The position numbers were made by a program, and so were the translations under genes. From NCBI RefSeq assembly GCF_937981295.1, contig NZ_CALJPC010000016.1:13831-77830 (forward strand): 64,000 nucleotides of DNA, written 5' to 3'. The notes under the pieces were generated by a model. It ran no database searches. It worked only from the letters and a program-made list of their open reading frames with translations, and had not been told where the DNA came from. The first letter of the stretch is position 1, and each line of letters starts with the position of its first letter. This DNA comes from an uncultured Campylobacter sp. Lineage in GTDB: Bacteria > Campylobacterota > Campylobacteria > Campylobacterales > Campylobacteraceae. Shown one piece after another: positions 19,359 to 27,991 of the stretch.

Positions 19359-19972
19359 TCCTTTTCCGCTTAGGAGGCGGAATTTTAAATTTCGCCTCAT
19401 CTAATTCTTTATAATTTAAATTTACAATCCTGCGTGTAGAGCCGTCGCTTGAGGTCGTTGCAGTATGCGCTAGGCAGATATGTTTTGGTGCACAGCTTTT
19501 TTTGTAAGCGCCGCACGTTCTAAATTTAACTCTCATCGCGGTTTTGTTTTTAAATTTAAATTTCGTCCTTGCGGATCTACTTTTAAATTTCATCATCGCG
19601 GGCGCCGCCGATTAAATTTCGTCGCTATGCGAGTTTGGCACTAAAAGCTAGAGGCTGCGATACGAGACGCGGTCAAATTTTATTTTGAGCATGAAGAGCT
19701 AAGCAAGAGTCGCTTCCAGGAAGCATCGGAGCGTTAAATTTTATTTATAAGACAACGGCAAGGCGTTTTTGCTTCAAATTTATGCGCGATAGGCACTTTC
19801 ATCTCTAATCGTATCGCCGTTTAAATTTCAGGTAGCTACCGAGAGATTGCATTGCTGATTAAATTTAGGACGGCTGCCGAGAGATTGCGCCGCTGATTAA
19901 ATTTTACGGTTTTGCCGAAATTATGCTTCGCCGGAAAACTCCGTCTAGCCTAAAATGAGCAGGTACAAAATT
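19359..19972. other. about 610-bp spacer between convergent genes, no gene seen
   Basis: Contains short shadow frames on both strands but none with a family resemblance or ribosome site. Phrases such as 'gccgagagattgc...gctgattaaattt' occur twice near 19840 and 19880, a small local duplication. Confidence 0.45.
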
Positions 19973-20941
19973 TCAGCTGTAATGCGTCCTGCTAATTTGT
20001 GGTCCCAGTGTCTCGATTAGGCTTAAAATTTTGCGGATCTGCGTTTGGTATTCGCGCGCGAGCTCTATACTAGCGGGCCTACCAAAAAGCGTAGTTTCAA
20101 AAAGATCGGGCGCACCGTTTAAAAATAGATATAAGCGCTCATCCATAAATACCGCGCTCAAGCTGAACTCGCCGCTCGTTTCGCGATTTATTTCGCGCAG
20201 ACGCTCCATAAACGCGGGCGTTAGCAAATAGCGCGCTTCTACTTTGTCATCCGCAAACACGCGAAAATCGCGCATAAAATCCACATCGTCCATCATCTCT
20301 TTTTCGCCGAAGATCTTGGCGTTTAGCTCCCTGCTTACCACTATCGTTTTGCCCGAGGTTTTTTTCGCGAGCTCGCAGATCAGTACGTTGCCGTCAAAGT
20401 CCATATAGTTATCGTAGAATATTTTGATCAACATAATCGCCGCTATGAGCGGATTATCCGTTTTCATGTAAAACCTACCATTACTATGTACCTCGCTGAG
20501 GCTAAATTTAATCCCGCAGTGCGCGCCCGTAATCTGATCCTCGCTTTTGATCCTAGATTTCCTATAAATTCTAAATTTTTGAAATTCCTCTTCTTGCATA
20601 CCGGTATATGGATCATATTTTAAACCGGCATCTATATCGTTTATTACGGCGCGGACGAATATCTCTTTGTAAAATTTGTAGTAGCGAATTTCTGCTTCAG
20701 TTTCTTGGCCGGCGCAATGCATAAAAAATATCCAAAAGATCTGAAAAAGGATCAATACGCCCAAAAATTCGGCAATTTTTATTAGAGGAGTGTCTGCTTT
20801 AACGCCGTCTAGAGACATTATTGCGAATAGGACCGCAAAAAAGGCGGCTATACTGAGGTAGCGGTATCTATTAAAAGCTCTAGCGCACGCTTTTTGTTCG
20901 GTTAAAGTCTGCGAAACGACATCTTGCAGAGCAGGCAGCAT
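19973..20941 (-). CDS. DUF3137-like membrane protein
   Basis: This 322-residue protein has two adjacent transmembrane helices near residues 30-46 and 54-76, then a long soluble domain. The phrases DDKVEARYLLTPAFMERL near residue 228 and LYLFLNGAPDLFE near residue 270 are typical of the DUF3137 family, whose function is unknown. It is a lone gene on the minus strand, convergent with serA and co-directional with the zinc locus 240 bp upstream. No catalytic residues can be proposed. Confidence 0.65.
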   Translation of the reverse strand: MLPALQDVVSQTLTEQKACARAFNRYRYLSIAAFFAVLFAIMSLDGVKADTPLIKIAEFLGVLILFQIFWIFFMHCAGQETEAEIRYYKFYKEIFVRAVINDIDAGLKYDPYTGMQEEEFQKFRIYRKSRIKSEDQITGAHCGIKFSLSEVHSNGRFYMKTDNPLIAAIMLIKIFYDNYMDFDGNVLICELAKKTSGKTIVVSRELNAKIFGEKEMMDDVDFMRDFRVFADDKVEARYLLTPAFMERLREINRETSGEFSLSAVFMDERLYLFLNGAPDLFETTLFGRPASIELAREYQTQIRKILSLIETLGPQISRTHYS

Positions 20942-21181
20942 ATCTATCCTTGAGAAAAATTTCGCCCGTATTGTAGCGAAATTTAGCGGAATTCATAAAG
21001 AGCGAATTCCGCCGCATAATGAATAGTCGAGATCGGAGCTTAATTTACGCAGTCCTTGCGGCGTAAATTTTAAAATCTTACTATTCTGAAAACAATTCGC
21101 ACCGGATTTAAAATTTAACGCATTGCGTAAACTTATATTTCACGCGAGCTGCCTTTGTAAATTTGCGTTTAAATTTTGCGA

Positions 21182-23485
21182 TCACAGCACCCTGAGGCTG
21201 TCTGAGAGGAAATACATAAAAATCCCGAGCCCGAACATCACGAAAAGCCCCAAAAATTCGACGTAAAGCTTCAGGCTTACGAGCCGCTTTGAGCTTAGCT
21301 CGTTTGCTTTCGCGCCGAAAAGCGCGGCTAAAAATATCACGACGCTCATTCCAAAACCGATGAAAAGCGCACTTGCGACGCTAAGCGCGAAGCTTCCGAG
21401 GCTGAAGGCAAGCACGAAAATAAGGATCGTACCGGGGCAGGGCACGAGCGCCGCTGCAAGCGCGATAAGCCACTCCTGCCCTTTCTCACCGCCGCTAGTC
21501 GCTCCATTTTGCAGCGAGTGAGATGAGGTTTGGTTTTTTAAATTTGCAGAATTTAAAGTCTGTTTTTGCTTGTTTTGGCTAGGCGAGTTTTCTTCCAGGC
21601 TCGCATTTAAATTTAAATCTAAATTTAGCTCTGCCGTTGCGGCGTCGCCCGAATTTTCAGCATCTAAATACTGCGCGGATTCGCCGCTTTGAATATTAAA
21701 TTTAGAAAATTTATAGCTCTTTGACGCTGCGTCAGCGGAATCCCCGGCGTTTGCAAATGCCGTATTTTTTAAGCGGGAGTCCGTATCTGCGGTCTTTGCG
21801 GCGGAAGCGCAAGCGGCGCAGGAGCAGCCCGCATCGTGGCCGGCGCCCGATCTTACGCGGCGAGCTTTGTCGTAGATGATGAGCGCGGTTATGACGATGA
21901 TCAGAAGCGCTGAAATTTTCGTGGTGATCGAGGCGGAGTTTGCAGAGACGAGCCCTGCGACGTTTTGCAGCACGAACATGCTCGCACTTACTAAAACGAG
22001 CGCTCCTAGGACGTGCAGAAGGCCGATTTTAAGGGCAAATCCAAAGGCCTTGATGTAGCTGCCGCCATGGGCTAAGAAATAGCTCGCCGTTAGCAGCTTC
22101 GCGTGCCCAGGACCCGCCGCATGGAAAAAGCCGTATATGAAAGAAAGCGCCAAGACCCATAGGATCGTGCTCGCGCTTGCATGCTCGCTACTTGCGCGAA
22201 ACGCCGTTTTGAGGCTTTTCATAAAATCCATCGTCTTTTGCGCGACAAATCCCAGCGAGACCTCTTTGTGCTGCTCGCTTGAAATCTCGTCGCTACCGGA
22301 TGCGGCTCCGTTTTTCTCCGCTCCATTTTGCGCTAAATTTAAAGAACTCTCCTCGGGCGGCGTCGCGAGATTTTGCGTAAAATGCGCGGAATTTAAAGAA
22401 TTATCTCGCCTCGCCGTTAAATTTTCGCTCACGCCTTTATATGCAGGCGCCGTAGAATTTACGGGATCGTTAAAATTTATCGCAGCGCTTCTGTCGCCTC
22501 CGTTTTGCGCTAAATTTGAATTATCGCCTAAAGGTGCGGCGTTTTCGCTATTTTTCGCGGCGGCCTCTAAGTTTTCGCTGCCTAAGCGGTCGGAATTTGC
22601 GGGACCACCTTTTGCCTGCGCGTCCTTTTTGGCGGCTTTATTAATCTGCGCGATAGTATCCGAAGCGGCTATATTTTTTTGCGCCTCTGCTGCAGCCTCC
22701 GAAACAATATCGCCGACCGATCTTTGGTTTGATCTGCGTGCTGAGCTGGAATTCGGTTTAGCTTGGCCGCCTTGCACAAGTTTATCCTCTGAGCTCGCAA
22801 GGCTCTGCTGGCTAGATGCAAGACCGCTCTGCGTTAAATCAGAGCTCGGCGCGCTTGAAATCGGCGGTTTTTTATCTGCGATCTTTGGCTTTTCGCCGCT
22901 AAATTCTATAAAAGTGGTGGCTAAATTTGAATTAGGCTTCGCTACAAAGCCCTCGCCCAGATTAATGGGCTTATCGTCAAGCATTTTGAAATTGAAAAAT
23001 CCCTGATCGTCGTTAATGGAAATTTTAAGAACGCGGCCGTTTCGCAGCTCGAAGCCGACCTTTTGATCAAATTCAAACACGAGTCTGCCCTTTTTGATGA
23101 GGCTTATTGCGTTTTTAAAATTTCCCTTGATCTGCGTGCCTACGAGGTTGCTAAGCGCAGGCTTTGCGTTTTTTGGCGCTTGATCGTAGAATTCCGCCTC
23201 GCAAAGATAGTTTTTGGGGGTTAGATAATCGGTCATCGCCTTAGTTATCTCGGCAAGCTCGCTATTTTCAAGCTTGCCGTTGGAATTTATATCGTAGGTC
23301 TGCATTATGACGTCGGTAAAATTTTGAGAGAAAAGCCACGAAAAATGCAGGCTCACGATCTTGCCGTCTTGTGCGACAGGGGTAATGCTAACGTGCGCAG
23401 TAGGCGTGTATAGGGCGCACAGAGCGCACGCAAATATCCGCGAGCTAAAGATCGCGGATAAAAGTAAAATTTTAATAAATTTCAT
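21182..23485 (-). CDS. NicO-family metal transporter with N-terminal DUF1007 domain
   Basis: This 767-residue protein joins a signal-bearing periplasmic DUF1007 domain (about residues 1-195; FSWLFSQNFTDVI, DINSNGKLENSE) to a NicO (RcnA/HoxN-like) membrane domain. The transporter signature GFFHAAGPGHAKL is near residue 455, with helices to about 540 and a second helix set from about 670 (ALVPCPGTILIFVLAFSLG). Two Ser/Ala/Asn-rich linkers (about 200-430 and 560-665) separate the parts, the second starting with a Cys motif CSCAAC. The ATG at 23485 is preferred to an adjacent TTG. It starts 3 bp after the ZnuA-like gene, so the metal is most likely zinc; nickel or cobalt remains possible, and direction of transport is not settled. 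Confidence 0.8.
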   Translation of the reverse strand: MKFIKILLLSAIFSSRIFACALCALYTPTAHVSITPVAQDGKIVSLHFSWLFSQNFTDVIMQTYDINSNGKLENSELAEITKAMTDYLTPKNYLCEAEFYDQAPKNAKPALSNLVGTQIKGNFKNAISLIKKGRLVFEFDQKVGFELRNGRVLKISINDDQGFFNFKMLDDKPINLGEGFVAKPNSNLATTFIEFSGEKPKIADKKPPISSAPSSDLTQSGLASSQQSLASSEDKLVQGGQAKPNSSSARRSNQRSVGDIVSEAAAEAQKNIAASDTIAQINKAAKKDAQAKGGPANSDRLGSENLEAAAKNSENAAPLGDNSNLAQNGGDRSAAINFNDPVNSTAPAYKGVSENLTARRDNSLNSAHFTQNLATPPEESSLNLAQNGAEKNGAASGSDEISSEQHKEVSLGFVAQKTMDFMKSLKTAFRASSEHASASTILWVLALSFIYGFFHAAGPGHAKLLTASYFLAHGGSYIKAFGFALKIGLLHVLGALVLVSASMFVLQNVAGLVSANSASITTKISALLIIVITALIIYDKARRVRSGAGHDAGCSCAACASAAKTADTDSRLKNTAFANAGDSADAASKSYKFSKFNIQSGESAQYLDAENSGDAATAELNLDLNLNASLEENSPSQNKQKQTLNSANLKNQTSSHSLQNGATSGGEKGQEWLIALAAALVPCPGTILIFVLAFSLGSFALSVASALFIGFGMSVVIFLAALFGAKANELSSKRLVSLKLYVEFLGLFVMFGLGIFMYFLSDSLRVL

Positions 23486-23488
23486 CAA

Positions 23489-24415
23489 CTACAAATTTTC
23501 TCCGAAAACGTCGATCGTCTTTTTCATCGTCTTGTACCAATCTAGCGGCAGCTGATCGATCTCCATTACCTTTGCGCCTGTTTGCGCGGCGATAGTTTGC
23601 GCTGCCTTTTTGGAAAACTGCGGTGCGACGAAAATCACCTTGATCTTTTCCTCTTTGGCTTCCTCGATTAGCTCGGCTAAATCCGCAGGCTTAGGCTCTT
23701 TGCCCTCTACTTCGACTGCGATCTGCTCCAAATCGTATCGGTGCGCGAAATAGCCCCAAGACGGATGATAAACCATAAATTTCTTTCCCTTGACGCCCGC
23801 TAATTTCTGCTTTGCGTAAGCGTCCAGCTCGTCAAGCTTTTTAGCAAATTTATCGAAATTTGCTTCGTAAATTTTAGCATTCTTAGGATACTGTTTGGTT
23901 AACGCGTCTTTAATATTTTTAGCTTGAATTTTTACAAGCTGCGGATCGAGCCATATATGTGGGTCTAAGCCGCCGTGATGGTGATGGTGCTCGTGCGCCT
24001 CGTGGTCTTTGTCGCCATGCTCATGATGCGCGTCATGATCGTGATCATCGTGATGTGCGCTATGATCATGTTCGTCGTGATGGTGATGCTCTGCCATAGC
24101 CATTTTGGTAATGCCATCTTCGGTGCGGATTATCTTCATCTTCGGATACGATGCGGCAAGCTTTGGTAGCCAGACTTCATCAAATTCTATACCGACTGCA
24201 AAATACAGATCGCTATTTTCTAGCATTTTCATCTCCGAAGGCTTAGGCTCGTATGTGTGCGGATCAGCGCCTTTACCAACCATCGTATTTACCTGCAGGG
24301 TATCACCTGCGATCTGTTCAACAAAATACTTCGTAGGAAGTATGGTCGTGGTGACCGTAGGTTTGGCGAATGCTACGCAACTAGCTGCTAAAAGCGTGAA
24401 AACAAGCTTTTTCAT
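23489..24415 (-). CDS. znuA: Zinc ABC transporter substrate-binding protein (ZnuA-like)
   Basis: This 308-residue periplasmic cluster A-I binding protein carries a signal peptide (MKKLVFTLLAASCVAFA). Likely metal ligands are His53 in GADPHTYEPKPSE, His153 in LDPHIWLDP, His217 in VYHPSWGYFAHRY and the acidic residue in KVMEIDQLP near 287. A long His/Asp loop spans about residues 110-147, the hallmark of zinc rather than manganese members. I start at the MKKLVF Met at 24415; the longer frame runs into the operator region. It is followed directly by the NicO transporter, but no znuB or znuC is nearby, so the partner permease must be elsewhere or replaced. Confidence 0.9.
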   Translation of the reverse strand: MKKLVFTLLAASCVAFAKPTVTTTILPTKYFVEQIAGDTLQVNTMVGKGADPHTYEPKPSEMKMLENSDLYFAVGIEFDEVWLPKLAASYPKMKIIRTEDGITKMAMAEHHHHDEHDHSAHHDDHDHDAHHEHGDKDHEAHEHHHHHGGLDPHIWLDPQLVKIQAKNIKDALTKQYPKNAKIYEANFDKFAKKLDELDAYAKQKLAGVKGKKFMVYHPSWGYFAHRYDLEQIAVEVEGKEPKPADLAELIEEAKEEKIKVIFVAPQFSKKAAQTIAAQTGAKVMEIDQLPLDWYKTMKKTIDVFGENL

Positions 24416-24444
24416 AAAATTCCTTTCCAAAAAAAAATTGCGGA

Positions 24445-24475
24445 AGTATATCAAAAGCAACTTAGTTGCAACTTA
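24445..24475. promoter_or_regulatory. putative Fur/Zur-type operator and znuA -10
   Basis: Two direct copies of GCAACTTA begin at 24457 and 24468, 11 bp apart. Each overlaps inverted-repeat arms: GCAACT-T-AGTTGC at 24457-24469 and the palindrome AGTTGCAACT at 24464-24473. A minus-strand -10 (TATACT, 24445-24450) adjoins it, so a bound repressor would cover the znuA promoter. The divergent regulator gene's -10-like TATCAT is at 24499-24504. Confidence 0.6.
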
Positions 24476-24530
24476 ATATAAATTTATCTAAATTTCGCTA
24501 TCATCGCTTAAATTTTAAAAAAGGCGTAAA

Positions 24531-24884
24531 ATGGATCCCAAAGATTTTTTAGCGAGTCACGATATCGCTCCTACAGCGCTTAGAGTGCAGATCGTGCAGA
24601 TCCTAAGCGAGAAAAAATACCCGGTAAGTTATGATGAACTAGTAGAACTAACAGGTGCTAATAAAACCACGATATATCGCAATATAGCGCTTTTGGAAGA
24701 GAAAAATTTGATAATTACCAGCGAAAATAATCATAAAAGCTTTTATGAGCTCACCGACGGCGCAAAAGCGTATTTTGTCTGCGAAAGCTGCCATAAAATG
24801 GAGGAGATTTCGATGCCAGCTTTGCCACAAAAAAATGTCAAAAGTGTGCTTGTGCGAGGATTGTGCGAGAAGTGCGGCGGCTGA
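24531..24884 (+). CDS. Fur-family metalloregulator (possible Zur)
   Basis: A short Fur-like repressor of 117 residues with a winged-helix domain (ALRVQIVQILSEKKYPVSYDE, here read as RVQIVQILSEKKYPVSYDE, and the recognition helix GANKTTIYRNIALLEEKNLI). A structural zinc site is formed by CESCHK and CEKCGG. The family is normally about 140 residues or more; this one lacks an extended C-terminal dimerisation tail and most of the His cluster. It diverges from the zinc genes across a repeat operator, which points to zinc sensing, but Fur or PerR activity cannot be excluded. Confidence 0.82.
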   Translation: MDPKDFLASHDIAPTALRVQIVQILSEKKYPVSYDELVELTGANKTTIYRNIALLEEKNLIITSENNHKSFYELTDGAKAYFVCESCHKMEEISMPALPQKNVKSVLVRGLCEKCGG

Positions 24885-24979
24885 GGCGGGAAATTTAATA
24901 AAAAGCGCTCAAAGAAACTTAGCTAAAACGCTAGGGCAAAATTTAACCGATTTTTAACGGATTTTTATAAAACAAACGA

Positions 24980-24985
24980 TATAAT
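24980..24985 (+). promoter_or_regulatory. -10 box for the 25019 gene
   Basis: TATAAT preceded by ACAAACGA, about 34 bp upstream of the GTG start. Confidence 0.55.
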
Positions 24986-25018
24986 CCGAGCGTTTCATAT
25001 TTTAAAAGGGAAAATTTA

Positions 25019-25459
25019 GTGAATAAAAACGATACGATAAAAGCAATAGAGAAGTTTGTAAGTTCTCAAGAAATGACGATGTTTCGCCTGAAAAAGGGTA
25101 TCTACGGCGATGCGATGAAAAACCTGGATCAGGTTTTTACGCCGTATAAGGAGTTTGCCGAGTTTTTCAAAAATCCCGCAAATAGGTTGCAGGAGCTGTT
25201 AGGCAACATCGCGTACGAATCGATTTTAAACTACACTGAAGCAGGGCTATCGCACTGCGAGAAGATCCACTCGATCTATTTTGTGGAATCCAAAGGGTTT
25301 TTCAAAAGCGGGCTAAAGTATATCGAGCCTGATGCGACCGCTAGAGAGAGGGCCAAGAGCTATTACGACAAATTGCTGGAAAATAATGAGAAGCTTAACG
25401 AATATATCGATATCGGCTTGCAAAGGCTACATGGCTTAGAAGCGAAGGTTTTCGAGTAG
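25019..25459 (+). CDS. Conserved-looking hypothetical helical protein
   Basis: A 146-residue soluble protein, mostly helical, rich in Lys/Glu, with no signal peptide or membrane segment. It starts at GTG after AAAAGGGAAAA and has its own TATAAT. The composition and regular codon use argue that it is real. I do not recognise the family. The 134 bp before it separate it from the Fur-like gene, and an 860-bp gap follows. Confidence 0.65.
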   Translation: MNKNDTIKAIEKFVSSQEMTMFRLKKGIYGDAMKNLDQVFTPYKEFAEFFKNPANRLQELLGNIAYESILNYTEAGLSHCEKIHSIYFVESKGFFKSGLKYIEPDATARERAKSYYDKLLENNEKLNEYIDIGLQRLHGLEAKVFE

Positions 25460-26321
25460 GCCAGGTTAGTTTTGGGATTTGATTTGCGTGGCGAAATTCT
25501 ATCGCAAATTCTTGGCGCTTAAAATTCTATGATTAAATTTCATACCTTTTGCAGATCGCAAACTTATACTATTTAATTCCGCGTTAGCGCCGCTTTTAAT
25601 TGCGCATATAGCAAATAGGGTGGCTTGAGCAATTCCGTGCCGGCAGGCATTATCCGATACGATCAAAGAAATAATCTAAATTTTTAAAGCTCAACGAAGC
25701 GGGTTAAAATAAGCAAGCTTGGCTAAATTCCGTGGAGCTACCAAAAGCAAGCTCTAACATAAACTAGCGCTTGGTTGGAGTCTGCGAATTTGAAATTTCG
25801 CGGCTAGCGCGAACGGGAATTTAAAATTTTAGCGCTTTTAAATTCCTTCGAAATGCGGAATTTTAAAAATAGGTATTGCGCCTGCAACAAGCAAAACGCA
25901 AGATTTGAAATTTACTAGAAAATGCTCGCTGCAAAGTAAAATTTAAGAGCCAGGCTGCAAGGCGATGCGGCGTAAATTTTAATTTACTCTGTAGCGCAAA
26001 ATATATTCAGCAAGAGATATTTTCGGAAACAGAAGGGGCGATAGAGAGCCGAGATGAGTTATATTTATTATGCTAATATTGCATTATAGAATATCTACAG
26101 TTATGTAGCCGATACGTAAAAATTATTTAGAGGTGTCAATATGGTAAAGCGTGCGGTATAAATTTTAACTCGTTTTGGTGCGCTGTTTTTATTTATTGCA
26201 CGCAGCAAATTTAAGCGGTTAAACTTATTGAGATTAGAAAATTCTAAACACGGATTAAAGCTTAGCGGCGAAATTAGCCTTGCTAGCATTCTGCTGCATC
26301 TTAATTTCGCCGCAAGCAACT
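25460..26321. other. about 860-bp spacer, no gene supported
   Basis: AT-rich with many stops in all frames. Short open frames near 26100-26530 are shadows around the DUF465 gene. No RNA gene or terminator is recognised. Confidence 0.45.
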
Positions 26322-26552
26322 TTATTTATCTGCCTTTTCGGCTTTATATTGCGCTAGCAAGCTGCCTAGCTCATCTTTTATGCGAAGCTTTTCTTTCTTC
26401 ATCGCATCGATCTCCAGATCGCTCATATGCACTCTGCCGGCCTGCGCGTCGGCGATCTTGTGATCCAGCTCGTCGTGCTTCTCAAATAGCGAATCAAATC
26501 GCGCGTTTTTGCCTTTTAACTCAGTGATTAAATCTCTGTATTCATGAAACAT
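26322..26552 (-). CDS. DUF465 / YdcH-like small protein
   Basis: A 76-residue, highly charged helical protein. MFHEYRDLITELKGKNARF followed by LFEKHDELDHKIAD is the YdcH pattern, a small family of unknown function that forms helical hairpins. The start is the ATG at 26552, which has AAGGAG 8 bases before it; the longer frame upstream lacks a site. It stands alone. Confidence 0.8.
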   Translation of the reverse strand: MFHEYRDLITELKGKNARFDSLFEKHDELDHKIADAQAGRVHMSDLEIDAMKKEKLRIKDELGSLLAQYKAEKADK

Positions 26553-26797
26553 GCCTACTCCTTTGAAAAATTTATTCAAGTATATCAATAAAGCGCTTAA
26601 AACCTAATTTTAGCTATCAAATTTAGACTGAATTTCACGCATGAGATTCCAAATTTTAAGAGGTAAAATTTTAGTATTTAAAAATTTAAAACAGGCAAAT
26701 TTAAATGATAAAATTTTAGGGCAGAGCTTTAAAGCCCTGCCGCTATTCGCTATTTTCGAGACGAGATTTTTATTATGAAAGAGTAAGCTGTGAATCT

Positions 26798-27991
26798 TTA
26801 TGATCTATAATCCGCGTTGATTTTTACGTAGTCGTAGCTAAGATCGCAGCCGTATGCACTAAACTCGCCGTCTCCGAGCCCCAAATCGCACCAGATCGTA
26901 AAGCTTTTTTGCTGCATCACGGCGTGAGCCGCAGCCTCGCGTGCGGCGTCCAGCTCGCGATTTTGTGCATCATAAAGTAGCACGTCATCGTATTTGATAC
27001 GCAGCTTTTCTTCGTCGCATTCGATACCGCAGGCGCCTATGGTGGAGGCTATGCGACCCCAATTCGGGTCTTCGCCGAAGATCGCCGTTTTAACAAGCGG
27101 CGAATTGCTTAGCGCCTTCGCCGCCGTGCGAGCGTCTTCGGCGTTTGCGGCACCGCTTACTTTAAATCGCACCAGCTTGGTTGCGCCTTCGCCGTCTTTT
27201 ACCAGCATCAGCGCAAGCTCGCGCGTCAGGGTGTTTAGCGTGGAGGCGAAGGCGTCCTTTTCGTAGGCGCATTTCGCGCTGCAGCAGAGCATAATCGTAT
27301 CGTTGGTGGAGGTGTCGCCGTCGACGCTTACTGTGTTAAAGCTCTGCTCCGCCGCCTTTTTTAGCAGCTCGTCCATATCTGCGCGCGGGATTTTTGCGTC
27401 GGTCAGGACGAAGCAGAGCATGGTCGCAAGCGCAGGATTGATCATACCCGCGCCCTTGCAAACGGCTGCGATGTGAAATTTCTCGCCGTTTTCTAAAGAA
27501 ATTTCATACGCAAGCTCCTTTTTTATCGTATCTGTCGTCATAATGGCGGTGGCTAGGGCGTTCGAGTTTCGCGCCGAGAGGTTAAAATTTTGCGCGGCGG
27601 CGATAATTTTTTCCTTTTTGAGGCGGTATCCGATGACGCCGGTGGAACTCATAACGGGGTTTATCAGAGCGGTCTTTTTGCCAAGCTCGCTAAAAATTTC
27701 ATCGATATCGGCGATTCCTTGTTCCCCGGTCATCGAGTTTGCGTTTTTAGAATTTACGAGGATAAAATTTGTTTTAAGCTCCCCGCCCGCGCGCTCCTGC
27801 GCCCTTTTGAAATGCCTAATCGGCGCGGCTTGAAATTTATTGCTCGTAAAGATCGCGCTTACGGCAAAGGGCTCGTCCGCGCGGATAAATCCCAGATCGT
27901 TCCCCTCTTTTTTAAAGCCCGAATTTATGCCGTCGAAATAAAAGCCCTCGACATTCTGCAAGCTGCCCTCGAGCTTAGTAATTTTAAACAT
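26798..27991 (-). CDS. argJ: ArgJ, glutamate N-acetyltransferase / ornithine acetyltransferase
   Basis: ArgJ recycles the acetyl group from N-acetylornithine to glutamate in arginine biosynthesis. The 397 residues show MTGEQGIADIDE, SSTGVIGY near residue 117 and the self-cleavage site ALATMLCF near residue 190, where the Thr of ATML becomes the nucleophile of the beta chain. Later motifs GDTSTNDTI and GEDPNWGRI are also present. The start codon overlaps the end of the K+ channel gene by 8 bp (ATGTTTAA), so the two are likely coupled. Whether it is bifunctional cannot be read from sequence alone. Confidence 0.95.
   Translation of the reverse strand: MFKITKLEGSLQNVEGFYFDGINSGFKKEGNDLGFIRADEPFAVSAIFTSNKFQAAPIRHFKRAQERAGGELKTNFILVNSKNANSMTGEQGIADIDEIFSELGKKTALINPVMSSTGVIGYRLKKEKIIAAAQNFNLSARNSNALATAIMTTDTIKKELAYEISLENGEKFHIAAVCKGAGMINPALATMLCFVLTDAKIPRADMDELLKKAAEQSFNTVSVDGDTSTNDTIMLCCSAKCAYEKDAFASTLNTLTRELALMLVKDGEGATKLVRFKVSGAANAEDARTAAKALSNSPLVKTAIFGEDPNWGRIASTIGACGIECDEEKLRIKYDDVLLYDAQNRELDAAREAAAHAVMQQKSFTIWCDLGLGDGEFSAYGCDLSYDYVKINADYRS

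Noticed and set aside
22137..23006. 289-codon open frame on the + strand
   Set aside because: It lies wholly antisense to the low-complexity linkers of the NicO gene and has the repetitive composition expected from the mirror of an Asn/Ser/Ala-rich region.
24745..24957. Alternative frame over the end of the Fur-like gene
   Set aside because: The 117-residue frame ends with a plausible CEKC zinc site; the alternative would need a frameshift. Kept only as a possible check.
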